A stretch of DNA of 64,000 nt from Nisaea sp. (GCF_017640745.1 NZ_JAEPQA010000002.1:186001-250000), one strand, 5' to 3'; positions 25,816 through 35,170 are shown, numbered from the stretch's first letter. Notes: generated by a model not told the origin, from the letters alone. Numbers and translations: made by a program.

Positions 25816-25873
25816 ACAGCAGCGCTGTTTCGGTGCCCCAGGCAGCTTCTAGAGCGGATCAATTTCGGATCTG
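25798..25873 (+). repeat. Diverged direct repeat, copy B (resolvase tail and downstream)
   Basis: This is the partner of 22785-22860. It begins in the last five codons plus stop of the intact resolvase gene and runs 58 bases past the stop. Both copies have the same orientation, so recombination between them would delete the 3.0 kb holding the HTH, coiled-coil, exported-protein and resolvase genes. Confidence 0.75.
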
Positions 25874-26264
25874 AGCGAGGCGGAGTTTAGTGTGCTTACG
25901 CTACGCGCAAGATGTGCGCTGGTAGTACCAGCGCCTTGGCTCGGCTCTCTATCGCTCCCCTCGGCAAGTGGGCGTGCCGCCCCCTGTGCAACCCCCTGCC
26001 AGTTGGCTCTTCGAGCCAATCGAAACGTGCCGCCGTTTCATCCCGGCAAACGTGAGCGCCGTTTGATCGCACCATTTCGGGTACATTGGGGAGATCAATC
26101 CAGCGCCCGCACTAGAGACGCGAACAACCGCTCTAAGTTGAATAATCGCATTGCTTATCAACCATTTACTCATTAAGTATTTATAGGTGGGTCGCGCTAC
26201 GTATAAGACTGGCGAGGTGCATGGCCCTATTTAATGAGTGCGTATGTTAAGCCGAGGGGGCGGC
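25874..26264. other. Non-coding region with palindromes upstream of hsdR
   Basis: There is no convincing gene in these 390 bases. I see a near-perfect palindrome at 25916-25934 (GCGCTGGTA, one base, TACCAGCGC), a hairpin at 26003-26019 (TTGGCTC-TTC-GAGCCAA), and a distant 9-base inverted pair ACTCATTAA/TTAATGAGT at 26168-26176 and 26231-26239 that brackets the last 70 bases before the hsdR ribosome site. The latter could be an operator of the restriction operon. The section could also encode a structured RNA. Confidence 0.5.
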
Positions 26265-29033
26265 ATGGCAGAAAAAAACCAAACGCCTGAGCAGAAGGCT
26301 CGCGACAACATCGACAAGATGCTGGAGCTGTCTGGCTGGAAGGTTCAGGACAACAAAAAGATCGATTTGAATGCCGGTCTTGGCATTGCCGTGCGCGAGT
26401 ACCAGACGGACATCGGTCCGGCTGACTACGCTTTGTTCGTGGACAAGAAGGCCGTTGGAGTCATTGAGGCCAAGCCTGAGGATTGGGGCCAGAAGATCAC
26501 GACCGTCGAGGAGCAGTCCGGCGGCTACGCAGCAGCCAAGCTCAAATGGGTGAACAACAAGGAGCCCCTGCCTTTTGTGTATGAGAGCACGGGCGTCGTC
26601 ACACGGTTCACCGATGGTCGCGACCCGACGCCACGTTCCCGCGAGGTCTTCAGCTTTCACCGGCCCGAGACCATGCAGGAATGGCTCTCGAAGCCTGCAT
26701 CCCTTCGGGCTCGTCTCCAGACGATTCCGCCGCTTCCGCACCAAGGGTTGCGCGATTGCCAAATCACAGCGATTGAGAACCTAGAGAAGTCATTCAAGGC
26801 AGACCGTCCGCGTGCGCTCATTCAGATGGCGACCGGCTCTGGCAAGACCTACACCGCCATTACTTCGGTCTATCGGCTCCTAAAGCACGCAGACGCAAAG
26901 CGGATTCTGTTCTTGGTCGACACCAAGAACCTTGGCGAGCAGGCCGAGCAAGAGTTCATGGCCTACCTGCCGAACGACGATAACCGGAAGTTCACCGAGC
27001 TATACAACGTCCAGCGCCTGAAGTCGTCCTTCGTCGCCAAAGACAGCCAGGTTTGCATCAGCACGATCCAGCGTATGTACTCGCTTCTGAAGGGCGAGGA
27101 TCTGGATGAGGTAGCCGAGGAGGGCAATCCGGCAGAGGCCATGGTGCGTCCGAAACAGCCGGTGCCAGTTTCCTACAACCCCAAAATTCCGCCAGAGTTC
27201 TTCGATTTTATCATCATCGATGAGTGCCACCGCTCCATCTACAATCTGTGGCGGCAGGTCATTGAGTATTTCGACTCCTATCTTATCGGGCTGACCGCTA
27301 CGCCGGACAACCGCACCTATGGCTTCTTCCGCAAGAACGTTGTCAGCGAGTACGACCACGAGAAGGCGGTTGCCGATGGTGTCAACGTCGGGAACGAAAT
27401 CTACGTCATCGAGACCGAACGCACCCGGCAGGGCGGTAGCCTCAAGGCTGACCAGCTTATCGAGCGACGAGAAAAGCTGACCCGCAAAAAGCGATGGGAA
27501 CGCCAGGACGAAGACGAGGCATACTCCGCCAAGCAGCTTGATCGCGACATTGTCAATCCCGATCAGATCCGAACGGTGATCCGCACCTTCCGCGACAGGC
27601 TCCCTGATATCTTTCCGGGGCGCGAAGAGGTTCCCAAGACTCTCATCTTTGCCAAGACCGACAGCCACGCGGACGACATTATTCAGACCGTTCGGGAGGA
27701 GTTCGGAAAAGGCAACGATTTCTGCAAGAAGATCACCTATCAGGCCAAGGAAGATCCTAAGTCCGTCCTCGCGCAATTCCGGAACGACTACAACCCGCGC
27801 ATCGCGGTGACTGTGGACATGATCGCCACCGGCACGGACGTGAAACCGCTTGAATGCCTTCTGTTCATGCGTGATGTGAAGAGCCGGAACTACTTCGAGC
27901 AGATGAAGGGACGCGGGACGCGCACGCTGGGCGAGGACGATCTGAAGAAGGTCACACCTTCCGCCAAGACCGCCAAGACCCACTACGTAATCGTTGATGC
28001 CATCGGCGTAACCAAATCACTGAAAACGGCGAGCCAGCCGCTCATCACCAAGCCATCTGTTCCGCTTAAGGATCTGGCGATGGGAGTCATGATGGGTGCC
28101 CGTGATGAGGACACCGTTAGCTCGCTCGCCGGACGCCTGGCGCGGCTGAACAAGCAGCTCGACCATGACGATCAGGCAAAGATCCAAGAGGTCGCAGGTG
28201 GTATTGGGCTGAGCGACATCGTCGCAAACTTGCTCTCTGCCATCGACCCTGATCGGGTCGAAATGAAGGCGCGGGAAATTGAGGGCCTTGCCGCAGACGC
28301 CGAACCATCTCCCGAGTCGCGCCACAAGGTGCAGGATCAAATGGTTGGAGAAGCCGCGAGCATCTTCACCGGAGAGCTAATCGAGCTGATCGATGGCATT
28401 CGGCGCGACAAGGAGCAGACCATCGATCACGAGAGCCTCGATAAGCTCACCCGCGCGGAGTGGGATGGCGACGCTCAGGGCAACGCTCAGCAGATGGCCG
28501 AGGATTTCCGGGCGTACCTTGAGGCCAATCGCGACGAGATTGAGGCGCTGACCATCTTCTATAGCCAACCGCACCGCCGCAGCGAGCTAACCTACGACAT
28601 GATCCGCGAGGTGCTCGACAAACTGAAGGCCGACCGACCCACCCTCGCGCCCTTGCGGGTGTGGCGCGCTTATGCCCTCCTGGACGAGTACAAAGGCAGT
28701 GACCCAACCACCGAACTGACCGCCCTGATCGCCCTCATCCGTCGCGTCTGCGGAATCGATGCCAGCGTCGCGCCGTACTCGGAAACCGTTCGAAAAAATT
28801 TCCAAAATTGGATTATGGGCCACCACAGCGGCCGCGGGCAAAAATTCAATGAAGAGCAGATGGACTGGCTGCGCATGATTCGCGATCACATCATAAGCTC
28901 ATTCCACTTAGACCGCGATGACCTTGAGATGTCGCCATTTGATGCCAAAGGCGGTATGGGCAAGATGTATCAGCTTTTTGGCGATCAAATGGATCAAGTG
29001 ATTAAAGAGTTGAATGAGGCGTTGGCGGCGTGA
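26265..29033 (+). CDS. hsdR: Type I restriction enzyme, R subunit
   Basis: The protein has 922 residues from the ATG at 26265 (MAEKNQTPEQ) behind GAGGGGG. HsdR translocates unmethylated DNA with ATP and cuts it. The N-terminal endonuclease domain shows a PD-(D/E)xK arrangement with Asp54 and E-A-K at 68-70 (VGVIEAKPED). The helicase motor has Walker A ATGSGKTYTA (GSGKT 191-195), DECH at 319-322 (FIIIDECHRS), GLTATP, and the later motif VDMIATGTDVKPLECLLFMR. The C-terminal 300 residues match the EcoR124/type IC-like helical region. Its stop overlaps the hsdS start as TGATG. All key residues are intact. Confidence 0.95.
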   Translation: MAEKNQTPEQKARDNIDKMLELSGWKVQDNKKIDLNAGLGIAVREYQTDIGPADYALFVDKKAVGVIEAKPEDWGQKITTVEEQSGGYAAAKLKWVNNKEPLPFVYESTGVVTRFTDGRDPTPRSREVFSFHRPETMQEWLSKPASLRARLQTIPPLPHQGLRDCQITAIENLEKSFKADRPRALIQMATGSGKTYTAITSVYRLLKHADAKRILFLVDTKNLGEQAEQEFMAYLPNDDNRKFTELYNVQRLKSSFVAKDSQVCISTIQRMYSLLKGEDLDEVAEEGNPAEAMVRPKQPVPVSYNPKIPPEFFDFIIIDECHRSIYNLWRQVIEYFDSYLIGLTATPDNRTYGFFRKNVVSEYDHEKAVADGVNVGNEIYVIETERTRQGGSLKADQLIERREKLTRKKRWERQDEDEAYSAKQLDRDIVNPDQIRTVIRTFRDRLPDIFPGREEVPKTLIFAKTDSHADDIIQTVREEFGKGNDFCKKITYQAKEDPKSVLAQFRNDYNPRIAVTVDMIATGTDVKPLECLLFMRDVKSRNYFEQMKGRGTRTLGEDDLKKVTPSAKTAKTHYVIVDAIGVTKSLKTASQPLITKPSVPLKDLAMGVMMGARDEDTVSSLAGRLARLNKQLDHDDQAKIQEVAGGIGLSDIVANLLSAIDPDRVEMKAREIEGLAADAEPSPESRHKVQDQMVGEAASIFTGELIELIDGIRRDKEQTIDHESLDKLTRAEWDGDAQGNAQQMAEDFRAYLEANRDEIEALTIFYSQPHRRSELTYDMIREVLDKLKADRPTLAPLRVWRAYALLDEYKGSDPTTELTALIALIRRVCGIDASVAPYSETVRKNFQNWIMGHHSGRGQKFNEEQMDWLRMIRDHIISSFHLDRDDLEMSPFDAKGGMGKMYQLFGDQMDQVIKELNEALAA

Positions 29034-30601
29034 TGAAGAATGAGAAACTTTGGGATATTCCGCTTAATTGGGAGTGGACCGAGATTAAGGCTCTCGGCGA
29101 TGTAGTTGCAGGTGGCACCCCATCAACTAAGGAGCCCAGGTACTGGGGAAATGAAGTAAATTGGATTTCTCCTGCTGATCTGACTGGATATTCATCGAAG
29201 ACAATTTCCTGTGGGGCTAAGAGCCTTTCAAAGCTTGGCCTCGATAATAGCTCCGCTAAAGTCATGCCGTCGGGAAGCGTGCATTTCTCAACACGTGCAC
29301 CTATCGGATATGTCGCGATTAGCGCAGAGCCACTTGCAACAAATCAAGGGTTTAAAAGCCTGATCCCAAGTGGCGGAATATTCAACGAGTATGTCTATTA
29401 TTATCTAAAAGGCTCAAAACTACTTGCGGAGAAGCGAGCAAGTGGCACGACTTTTTTGGAATTATCTGGGGCTGCTTTTGGATTGCTTCCAATCCCGCTC
29501 CCGCCAACACCTGAGCAGCATCGCATCGTTGCCAAAATTGAGGAGCTGTTCTCTGCGCTAGACAAAGGGGTCGAGAACCTCAAGACCGCGCGGGAGCAGC
29601 TCAAAGTTTATCGCCAAGCAGTTCTCAAGCACGCCTTTGAAGGGAAGCTCACGGGGCAATGGCGAGAAGAGAACAGGGATAAGCTCGAATCCGCACACCA
29701 GCTCTTGGCTCGTATTAGGCAAGAACGCGAAATCCGCTACGAACAACAACTTGAAGAGTGGAAGACTGCGGTCAAGGACTGGGAAGCTAAGGGCAAGCCG
29801 GACAAGAAACCGGCTAAACCGCGAAAACCGGCAAAGCCCGATAAACCGCGAGCGGACCAGGTCGAAATTATGTGGGACGGACCACCGAATTGGCAGTGGC
29901 TTCAACTGGGAGACTTTTGCTTCGTCACAAAGCTTGCCGGTTTTGAATATACAAAATTTGTTCGCTACGACGACGATGGCGACCTGCCAGTCATCAAGGC
30001 TGAGAATGCGGGACCGAATGGTTTTCGGCGCACAGAATACTCACACGTTCATTCGAGCTCTGTCAAAAATCTTACTCGTTCATATCTCGGTGGCGGGGAG
30101 CTTTTGATGGTTTTTGTCGGAGCTGGTACAGGAAACGTAGCGACAGTTCCCAGCGACCGAACCTATTTTCTTGGTCCCAATATTGGAATGATGCGCCTTG
30201 AATCAGACGCGATTAATCCGCGATATGTGGAGCTATTTCTTCGGTCACCAAAAGGAAAACAGCTCGCCCTCGCTTCCGTAAAAGCGGTGGCACAGCCTTC
30301 CTTATCGATGGGAACCATCCGGCAAATACCCGTAATATTACCTTCGACCGAAGAGCAAGACGAGATCGTCAACGCAATTGAGGACACCCTATCTTTGCTC
30401 GATAAACAAGAGCAGGACATCGAGTATCAGCTATTGAAAGCTGAGTCTCTTAGGCAATCCATCTTAAAAAAGGCGTTCTCCGGACAACTCGTTAGGCAAG
30501 ACACCAACGATGAGTCTGCATCTGTATTGCTGGAACGGATCAAGGTCGAAAAGGCAGAACACGCGAAGAAAAACAAAAAGAGAAAGAAGGAGGCTGCATG
30601 A
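29033..30601 (+). CDS. hsdS: Type I restriction-modification specificity subunit
   Basis: The protein has 522 residues from the ATG at 29033. HsdS recognises the bipartite DNA target. Two target-recognition domains are visible. The first is about 5-165 (NWEWTEIKALGDVVAGGTPS ... LSGAAFGLLPIPLPP); the second is about 280-460 (PPNWQWLQLGDFCFVTK ... QIPVILPSTEEQ). Each is followed by a conserved helix, PEQHRIVAKIEELFSALDKG and EQDEIVNAIEDTLSLLDKQE. A long helical spacer between them ends in a Lys/Pro-rich linker (about 256-273, repeated KPAKPxKP), which is unusual. Both ends overlap neighbours by a few bases, so the three subunits are one operon. The target sequence cannot be predicted from the protein by eye. 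Confidence 0.95.
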   Translation: MKNEKLWDIPLNWEWTEIKALGDVVAGGTPSTKEPRYWGNEVNWISPADLTGYSSKTISCGAKSLSKLGLDNSSAKVMPSGSVHFSTRAPIGYVAISAEPLATNQGFKSLIPSGGIFNEYVYYYLKGSKLLAEKRASGTTFLELSGAAFGLLPIPLPPTPEQHRIVAKIEELFSALDKGVENLKTAREQLKVYRQAVLKHAFEGKLTGQWREENRDKLESAHQLLARIRQEREIRYEQQLEEWKTAVKDWEAKGKPDKKPAKPRKPAKPDKPRADQVEIMWDGPPNWQWLQLGDFCFVTKLAGFEYTKFVRYDDDGDLPVIKAENAGPNGFRRTEYSHVHSSSVKNLTRSYLGGGELLMVFVGAGTGNVATVPSDRTYFLGPNIGMMRLESDAINPRYVELFLRSPKGKQLALASVKAVAQPSLSMGTIRQIPVILPSTEEQDEIVNAIEDTLSLLDKQEQDIEYQLLKAESLRQSILKKAFSGQLVRQDTNDESASVLLERIKVEKAEHAKKNKKRKKEAA

Positions 30602-32088
30602 ACACCGCGCCAATCATTACCAAGGTATGGAGTTTTTGCACCACGCTACGCGATGACGGTGTCGGCTATGGCGATTATCTGGAGCAGCTCACCTATCTCA
30701 TCTTCCTGAAAATGGCGGATGAATATTCCAAACCACCCTATAATCGCGATGTCGGCATTCCCGCCAAATACAACTGGCAAAGTCTGAAAGACAAACGTGG
30801 CGCGGAGTTGGAGGGGCACTACATCGAGCTTCTGCGTGAATTGGGTCAGAAGACCGGCATGCTTGGTCAGATTTTTACCAAGGCGCAAAATAAGATTCAG
30901 GACCCGGCCAAGTTGTTTCGTCTGATCGACATGGTTGACGGCACCCAGTGGGCGATGATGGGCGCGGACGTCAAGGGCGACATCTATGAAGGCTTGCTTG
31001 AGAAGAACGCTGAGGACACGAAATCAGGCGCCGGACAGTACTTCACACCGCGCGCCCTCATCCGTGCCATGGTCGAGTGCGTTCAGCCCGCCCCCAACAA
31101 GACCATCTCCGACCCAGCCTGTGGCACCGGTGGTTTCTTTCTTGCCGCATACGACTTCATCACCGATCCGGACAACTATCAACTCGACAAGGATCAAAAG
31201 GACTTCCTGAAGCACGAGACGTTCCATGGGAACGAGATCGTTGCGAACACGCGCCGTCTCTGCCTTATGAACATGTTCCTGCACAACATCGGGGAGATCG
31301 ACGGGGGCGTTCTGATTTCCCCGAATGATGCGCTGGTCGCGCCAAGCGCGCAGACCTACGACTATGTCCTTGCCAACCCGCCCTTCGGCAAGAAGAGCAG
31401 CATGAGCTTCACCAACGAGGAGGGTGAGCAGGATACGGACGATCTGACCTACAATCGCCAGGATTTCTGGGCGACGACCTCGAACAAGCAGCTCAATTTC
31501 GTGCAGCACATCCGCACGATGCTCAAAACGACCGGCAGCGCTGCGGTCGTGGTGCCGGACAACGTGCTGTTTGAGGGCGGAGCGGGCGAGACGATCCGCA
31601 AAGGGTTGCTCAAGAACACCGATCTCCACACGATCCTGCGCCTGCCGACAGGCATCTTCTACGCGCATGGTGTGAAGGCGAACGTCCTCTTTTTCGACAA
31701 TCAGGTGGCCAGCGAAAAACCTTGGACGAAGCAGGTCTGGTACTACGACTACCGGACGAACATCCACCACACGCTCAAGAAGAAGCCGATGCGCTACGAC
31801 GATCTGGTGGATTTTATCAACTGCTACAAGCCGGAGAACCGGCACGAGCGCGAGGCGACCTGGAACGCCGAGACCAATCCCGAAGGGCGTTGGCGCTGCT
31901 TCAGTTACGGCGAGCTGATCGCTCGCGACAAAACCAGCCTCGACGTGTTCTGGCTGAAGGATAAGAGCCTCACCGATCTGGACAATCTCCCGGAGCCGGA
32001 CGAACTCGCCGAGGAGATCATTGAGAACCTGGAGGCAGGCCTGAACAGCTTTCGCGAGGTGTTAGCGGGGCTAAACAAGGTTGCGTGA
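30598..32088 (+). CDS. hsdM: Type I restriction-modification DNA methyltransferase subunit
   Basis: The protein has 496 residues from the ATG at 30598, overlapping hsdS as ATGA. HsdM makes N6-methyladenine with SAM. The SAM motif DPACGTGGF lies at 172-180 and the catalytic NPPF at 260-263 (YVLANPPFGKKSS). The N-terminal helical bundle (LTYLIFLKMADEY) and GAGQYFTPRALI are typical. The operon order R-S-M is less common than R-M-S. The M gene is last and so would be made after R, unless it has its own promoter. The enzyme appears intact. Confidence 0.96.
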   Translation: MNTAPIITKVWSFCTTLRDDGVGYGDYLEQLTYLIFLKMADEYSKPPYNRDVGIPAKYNWQSLKDKRGAELEGHYIELLRELGQKTGMLGQIFTKAQNKIQDPAKLFRLIDMVDGTQWAMMGADVKGDIYEGLLEKNAEDTKSGAGQYFTPRALIRAMVECVQPAPNKTISDPACGTGGFFLAAYDFITDPDNYQLDKDQKDFLKHETFHGNEIVANTRRLCLMNMFLHNIGEIDGGVLISPNDALVAPSAQTYDYVLANPPFGKKSSMSFTNEEGEQDTDDLTYNRQDFWATTSNKQLNFVQHIRTMLKTTGSAAVVVPDNVLFEGGAGETIRKGLLKNTDLHTILRLPTGIFYAHGVKANVLFFDNQVASEKPWTKQVWYYDYRTNIHHTLKKKPMRYDDLVDFINCYKPENRHEREATWNAETNPEGRWRCFSYGELIARDKTSLDVFWLKDKSLTDLDNLPEPDELAEEIIENLEAGLNSFREVLAGLNKVA

Positions 32089-32115
32089 AATAGTCGCAAA
32101 AATTGAGATGCAAAT

Positions 32116-33576
32116 ATGGGTGGAGAGGCTAAGCGGAAACAAGCCCAGAGAGAAAGTGATCTGGCAATGTCCAGAGAGCTTTCGTATGCCCGTTTCAACC
32201 TCTACACGCTTGGGTCTCGACACTCTCTTGCTCGTGTGATGGCCGAGGAGCTTTCCTATTGGGCTGACCAGGATGAAAAGCTCATTGGCTTCGTTTTCAG
32301 AGACACTACGGATAACGACTATGGCTGGCAGATTTTGGCGCGGGATCGGGTAAACCGATTTCGATCTGTTAACGTGGCCGCCAGTCTTAGAAGCGAGGCA
32401 TATGCGACGATAGGGTTGCGGCTCGCAATCGCTGAGACCCTGAGGCGCGAGAACATTCGTGAACTTGGATTCCAGGGTGATGAGCCCAATACACCTACGG
32501 ATGTTCTGCGTGTTCCCGAGGGTACAAATCCTGAGCATCTACACCCCTATTTCAGAGAACTCGCGGAGCGCCCTGGAAGAGCACCCGCTCGTGCCGTCGT
32601 CCGCGAGATTGGTCCTTGGTTAGCGCCCGCAGATCCTCATTTCGTTGAAGAATTCCAATTCCATCAATTCGATCAGCGCTTGTGGGAGCTGTATCTATGG
32701 GCATCTTTTAGAGAGTTGGGGTTTGACATCACCCAGCTTGAAGCTCCCGACTTTATCTGCCGGGCGCCAGGCATAGAATTTGCGGTGGAGGCGACAACCG
32801 TTTCGCCCTCCCAAGCCGGTCCGCTGGCGGCTCATCCCGAGCCCAAGACCCAGGCTGAAATGCAGGAATTTCTGGCGAACTACATGCCCATGAAATTCGG
32901 CACACCGCTGACCAACAAATTAAACAAGATCGACAAACAAGGCCGCCACTACTGGGAACGAGAGGACACTAAAGACAAACCATTTGTTATCGCTGTCGCT
33001 GATTTTCACAAACAGGCGGAGCGGCATCAGCTCGGCTCCATGACTTACACTCAGTCAGCTCTTTGGCCGTACCTCTATGGACACCGCGTCGACTGGGAGA
33101 TCGTCGATGGAGAGCTCAGGACCTCTGCGGTGCCTAACCCGACCCACAAATATGGACAGAAGGAAATCCCCTCCGGCTTCTTTGACCTGCCCGGCTCGGA
33201 GCATGTTTCCGCTGTACTCTTTTCCAATGCAGGAACTATCTCGAAGTTTGATCGCATTGGCGTAACAGCCGGATTTGGCGCTCCCAGCCATAAATATTAC
33301 CGCTTCGGCTACCGCTTTAACCCCGATCCAAATGCGACGATTGGCATCCCATTTTCCGTCGACGTTTCCGATCCGAATTATGAAGAGGGCTGGTCTGACG
33401 AGCTTCAGATTTTTCACAACCCCAATGCGCGCATACCGCTTTCGCACGACTGGCTCTCGGGGTTAACGCAGTTCTATTTTGATGCTTCGGGCAACCAGTT
33501 CTCTCTCATTCCAGACCATCACGTCTGGTCATCCGGCACGATGTTAGTGCGGATCACCGATGATGAAGAGGGTTAG
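32116..33576 (+). CDS. Unknown protein with PD-(D/E)xK-like signature after hsdM
   Basis: The protein has 486 residues, starting at the ATG at 32116, 27 bp after hsdM and on the same strand, so probably co-expressed. The N-terminus MGGEAKRKQAQRE is basic and helical. Residues about 185-230 read WELYLWASFRELGFDI, then APDFICRAPG, then EFAVEATTV. This order (Glu191 in a helix, Pro-Asp at 211-212, Glu225-x-Thr) is the layout of a PD-(D/E)xK nuclease core, but the usual Lys of ExK is Thr. The rest shows no known domain; aromatic-rich beta stretches occur near 300-450. It may be an accessory defence nuclease or an inactivated one. I do not recognise a named family. Confidence 0.6.
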   Translation: MGGEAKRKQAQRESDLAMSRELSYARFNLYTLGSRHSLARVMAEELSYWADQDEKLIGFVFRDTTDNDYGWQILARDRVNRFRSVNVAASLRSEAYATIGLRLAIAETLRRENIRELGFQGDEPNTPTDVLRVPEGTNPEHLHPYFRELAERPGRAPARAVVREIGPWLAPADPHFVEEFQFHQFDQRLWELYLWASFRELGFDITQLEAPDFICRAPGIEFAVEATTVSPSQAGPLAAHPEPKTQAEMQEFLANYMPMKFGTPLTNKLNKIDKQGRHYWEREDTKDKPFVIAVADFHKQAERHQLGSMTYTQSALWPYLYGHRVDWEIVDGELRTSAVPNPTHKYGQKEIPSGFFDLPGSEHVSAVLFSNAGTISKFDRIGVTAGFGAPSHKYYRFGYRFNPDPNATIGIPFSVDVSDPNYEEGWSDELQIFHNPNARIPLSHDWLSGLTQFYFDASGNQFSLIPDHHVWSSGTMLVRITDDEEG

Positions 33577-33589
33577 TGTTCTGAGAGTT

Positions 33590-33618
33590 CGCCCTTTTAG
33601 GGCGGGTTCTCGTGAACC
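33590..33618 (+). terminator. Paired hairpins after the restriction operon
   Basis: CGCCCT-TTT-AGGGCG (33590-33604) is directly followed by GGTTC-TCGT-GAACC (33605-33618). Both are perfect short hairpins 13 bp after the stop of the 486-residue gene. There is no U-run, so termination would be weak or factor-dependent. The remaining 211 bases to the relaxase stop hold no gene. Confidence 0.4.
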
Positions 33619-33829
33619 GAACAGCTCAGCAGCGAGTTTCAGCCGTCCGGCTTCGATCCTTCGCTCAGCTTAGGGGCCAGCCCCTCGGCGCACTTCACGA
33701 AAAATAGACGGTCTCCCGAGGCTCGACTTCGTCTGCGCCCGCCGTCGATTTTTCGCTCCGCTTGCACACCCCGTTCTCGGCGAAGGCCAAGGGTTGCAGG
33801 CGCAACCCATTTACAATCCTGCTGGATGC

Positions 33830-35167
33830 CTAAGGCTCTAAGGTAGGCCCGTCACGCTGCCTGCTTCGGCGGCGAGGACGTTCCTCGGTCCGGCGGCGTT
33901 CCTTGAAGGCATCCCGGCGTGCTTCTCTTTCCTGCTCGGCATTGGTTTCCATCTGTTTGAAGACCTTGGCGTCTTCCGTGAGCTCGCGTGTTGCCGCCGT
34001 GTTGGTTACGCGCTGGATAGCACGCTCTTTAACAACCTCACGTCGTTGGGCGAGTTGCGCCGCCGTCAGTTGGTCGCGCTCTCCCTTATCGCGGCGTTTC
34101 GCTGTCTCAGCTTCGTGTTGGTTCTGCTCGATCTGGCGTTTGCGTTCTCCGCGCAGCCGATCCCAAAGACCCAAGATGCCAGAGCGCAGGCGCGCCTGAC
34201 GGGCTTTCTCTTCCTCTTGTGCCCGCTTTTGCGCCGTGTCGCGCTGTCTCTGACGCTCAGCTTCCTGCCGCGCCTTGAGAGCGGCGCGGCGCTCGTTCGC
34301 TTCCCGATTTTCTCGCTCCTCGCGTTCGCGCACCTCTTGTTGGAAGGCTTCCATCTTTGCCTGCATCGCGCGGGCAATCTCGATTTTGGCATCAGCGACG
34401 GAAGGAAGGGTGTCCATATCGCCGATGCGCTCACGCACCGCTTTCGTGGTCACTCCGGCGCGCTTGGCGATGTTGTGGACTTCCCCGTGACGATCTACCG
34501 CCACATAACCACGCTTATCGCCCTTCGCGAGCCAATAGCCGCGCTCCTCCAGAGCATGGGAAAGCGCGGCCTTGCTGTCCGATATCGCCCAGGCATCCTG
34601 AAACGTTGCCTTGATCTCTCGCGGGTTCTCTTTGATGCGCCGCGCTTGTTGCCATTCAGCCAGCGTGAAGTTCCTCGGATCGCGCTCACCACTCACGGCA
34701 AGCCCGCGCGGCATGGTCCAGCCATGTTCTAAGTGCAGATCGCGTGAAACATCTTGAAGCTTGCGCCTTGAGTGAGGGAGCGGAACAGCTTTCATTTCTT
34801 CGGCTTTGATCCGGCTCCACACCGCATGGGCATGACGGCGCATCTCGCCATCATCACCGCGCTTTTCATGAAAGACGATGGCGCGAGGCTGACCGGAGAG
34901 GCCGAGCTTCGCCTCAGCCCTATCGATGGCTCGCTCGAACTCCTCGTTGCTGACTTCTGTCCCTTTGGGCGGATTGAGGCTCAGCGAGAAGAGGAACTGC
35001 TTACATTGGGTTCCACGGGCGATGGCCTGGCTCTCCTGAAACGCTTCATCGAGATCACGGCCCATGAAGCCGCGAAGCTGATAGATCTCTACCCGCTCAT
35101 TGTCCTGTTTCATTAAGTGGCGGGCGAGATCACGTGCACCGCCGCGTTGGTTGCCGACCAGTATCAT
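33830..35167 (-). CDS. Relaxase (VirD2/MobA-type mobilization nuclease)
   Basis: The protein has 445 residues. It should nick the element at oriT and lead the strand into the recipient. Tyr29 (VEIYQLRGF) is the likely nucleophile region. His100 in FHEKRG and the HxH pair 112/114 in RRHAHAVWSRI form the three-His metal site of the relaxase fold. The LPHSRRKLQDVSRDLHLEHGW segment is characteristic of an alphaproteobacterial relaxase group. From about residue 240 the protein is a long, highly charged Arg/Glu/Gln helix ending in a basic disordered tail, as in many mobilization proteins. It starts 3 bp after the accessory gene. No helicase or primase domain is fused. Confidence 0.88.
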   Translation of the reverse strand: MILVGNQRGGARDLARHLMKQDNERVEIYQLRGFMGRDLDEAFQESQAIARGTQCKQFLFSLSLNPPKGTEVSNEEFERAIDRAEAKLGLSGQPRAIVFHEKRGDDGEMRRHAHAVWSRIKAEEMKAVPLPHSRRKLQDVSRDLHLEHGWTMPRGLAVSGERDPRNFTLAEWQQARRIKENPREIKATFQDAWAISDSKAALSHALEERGYWLAKGDKRGYVAVDRHGEVHNIAKRAGVTTKAVRERIGDMDTLPSVADAKIEIARAMQAKMEAFQQEVREREERENREANERRAALKARQEAERQRQRDTAQKRAQEEEKARQARLRSGILGLWDRLRGERKRQIEQNQHEAETAKRRDKGERDQLTAAQLAQRREVVKERAIQRVTNTAATRELTEDAKVFKQMETNAEQEREARRDAFKERRRTEERPRRRSRQRDGPTLEP

Positions 35168-35170
35168 CTC

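Noticed and set aside
25916-26019. Palindromes near 25.9-26.0 kb considered as insertion-sequence ends
   Set aside because: No transposase, target duplication or paired distant inverted repeat accompanies them.
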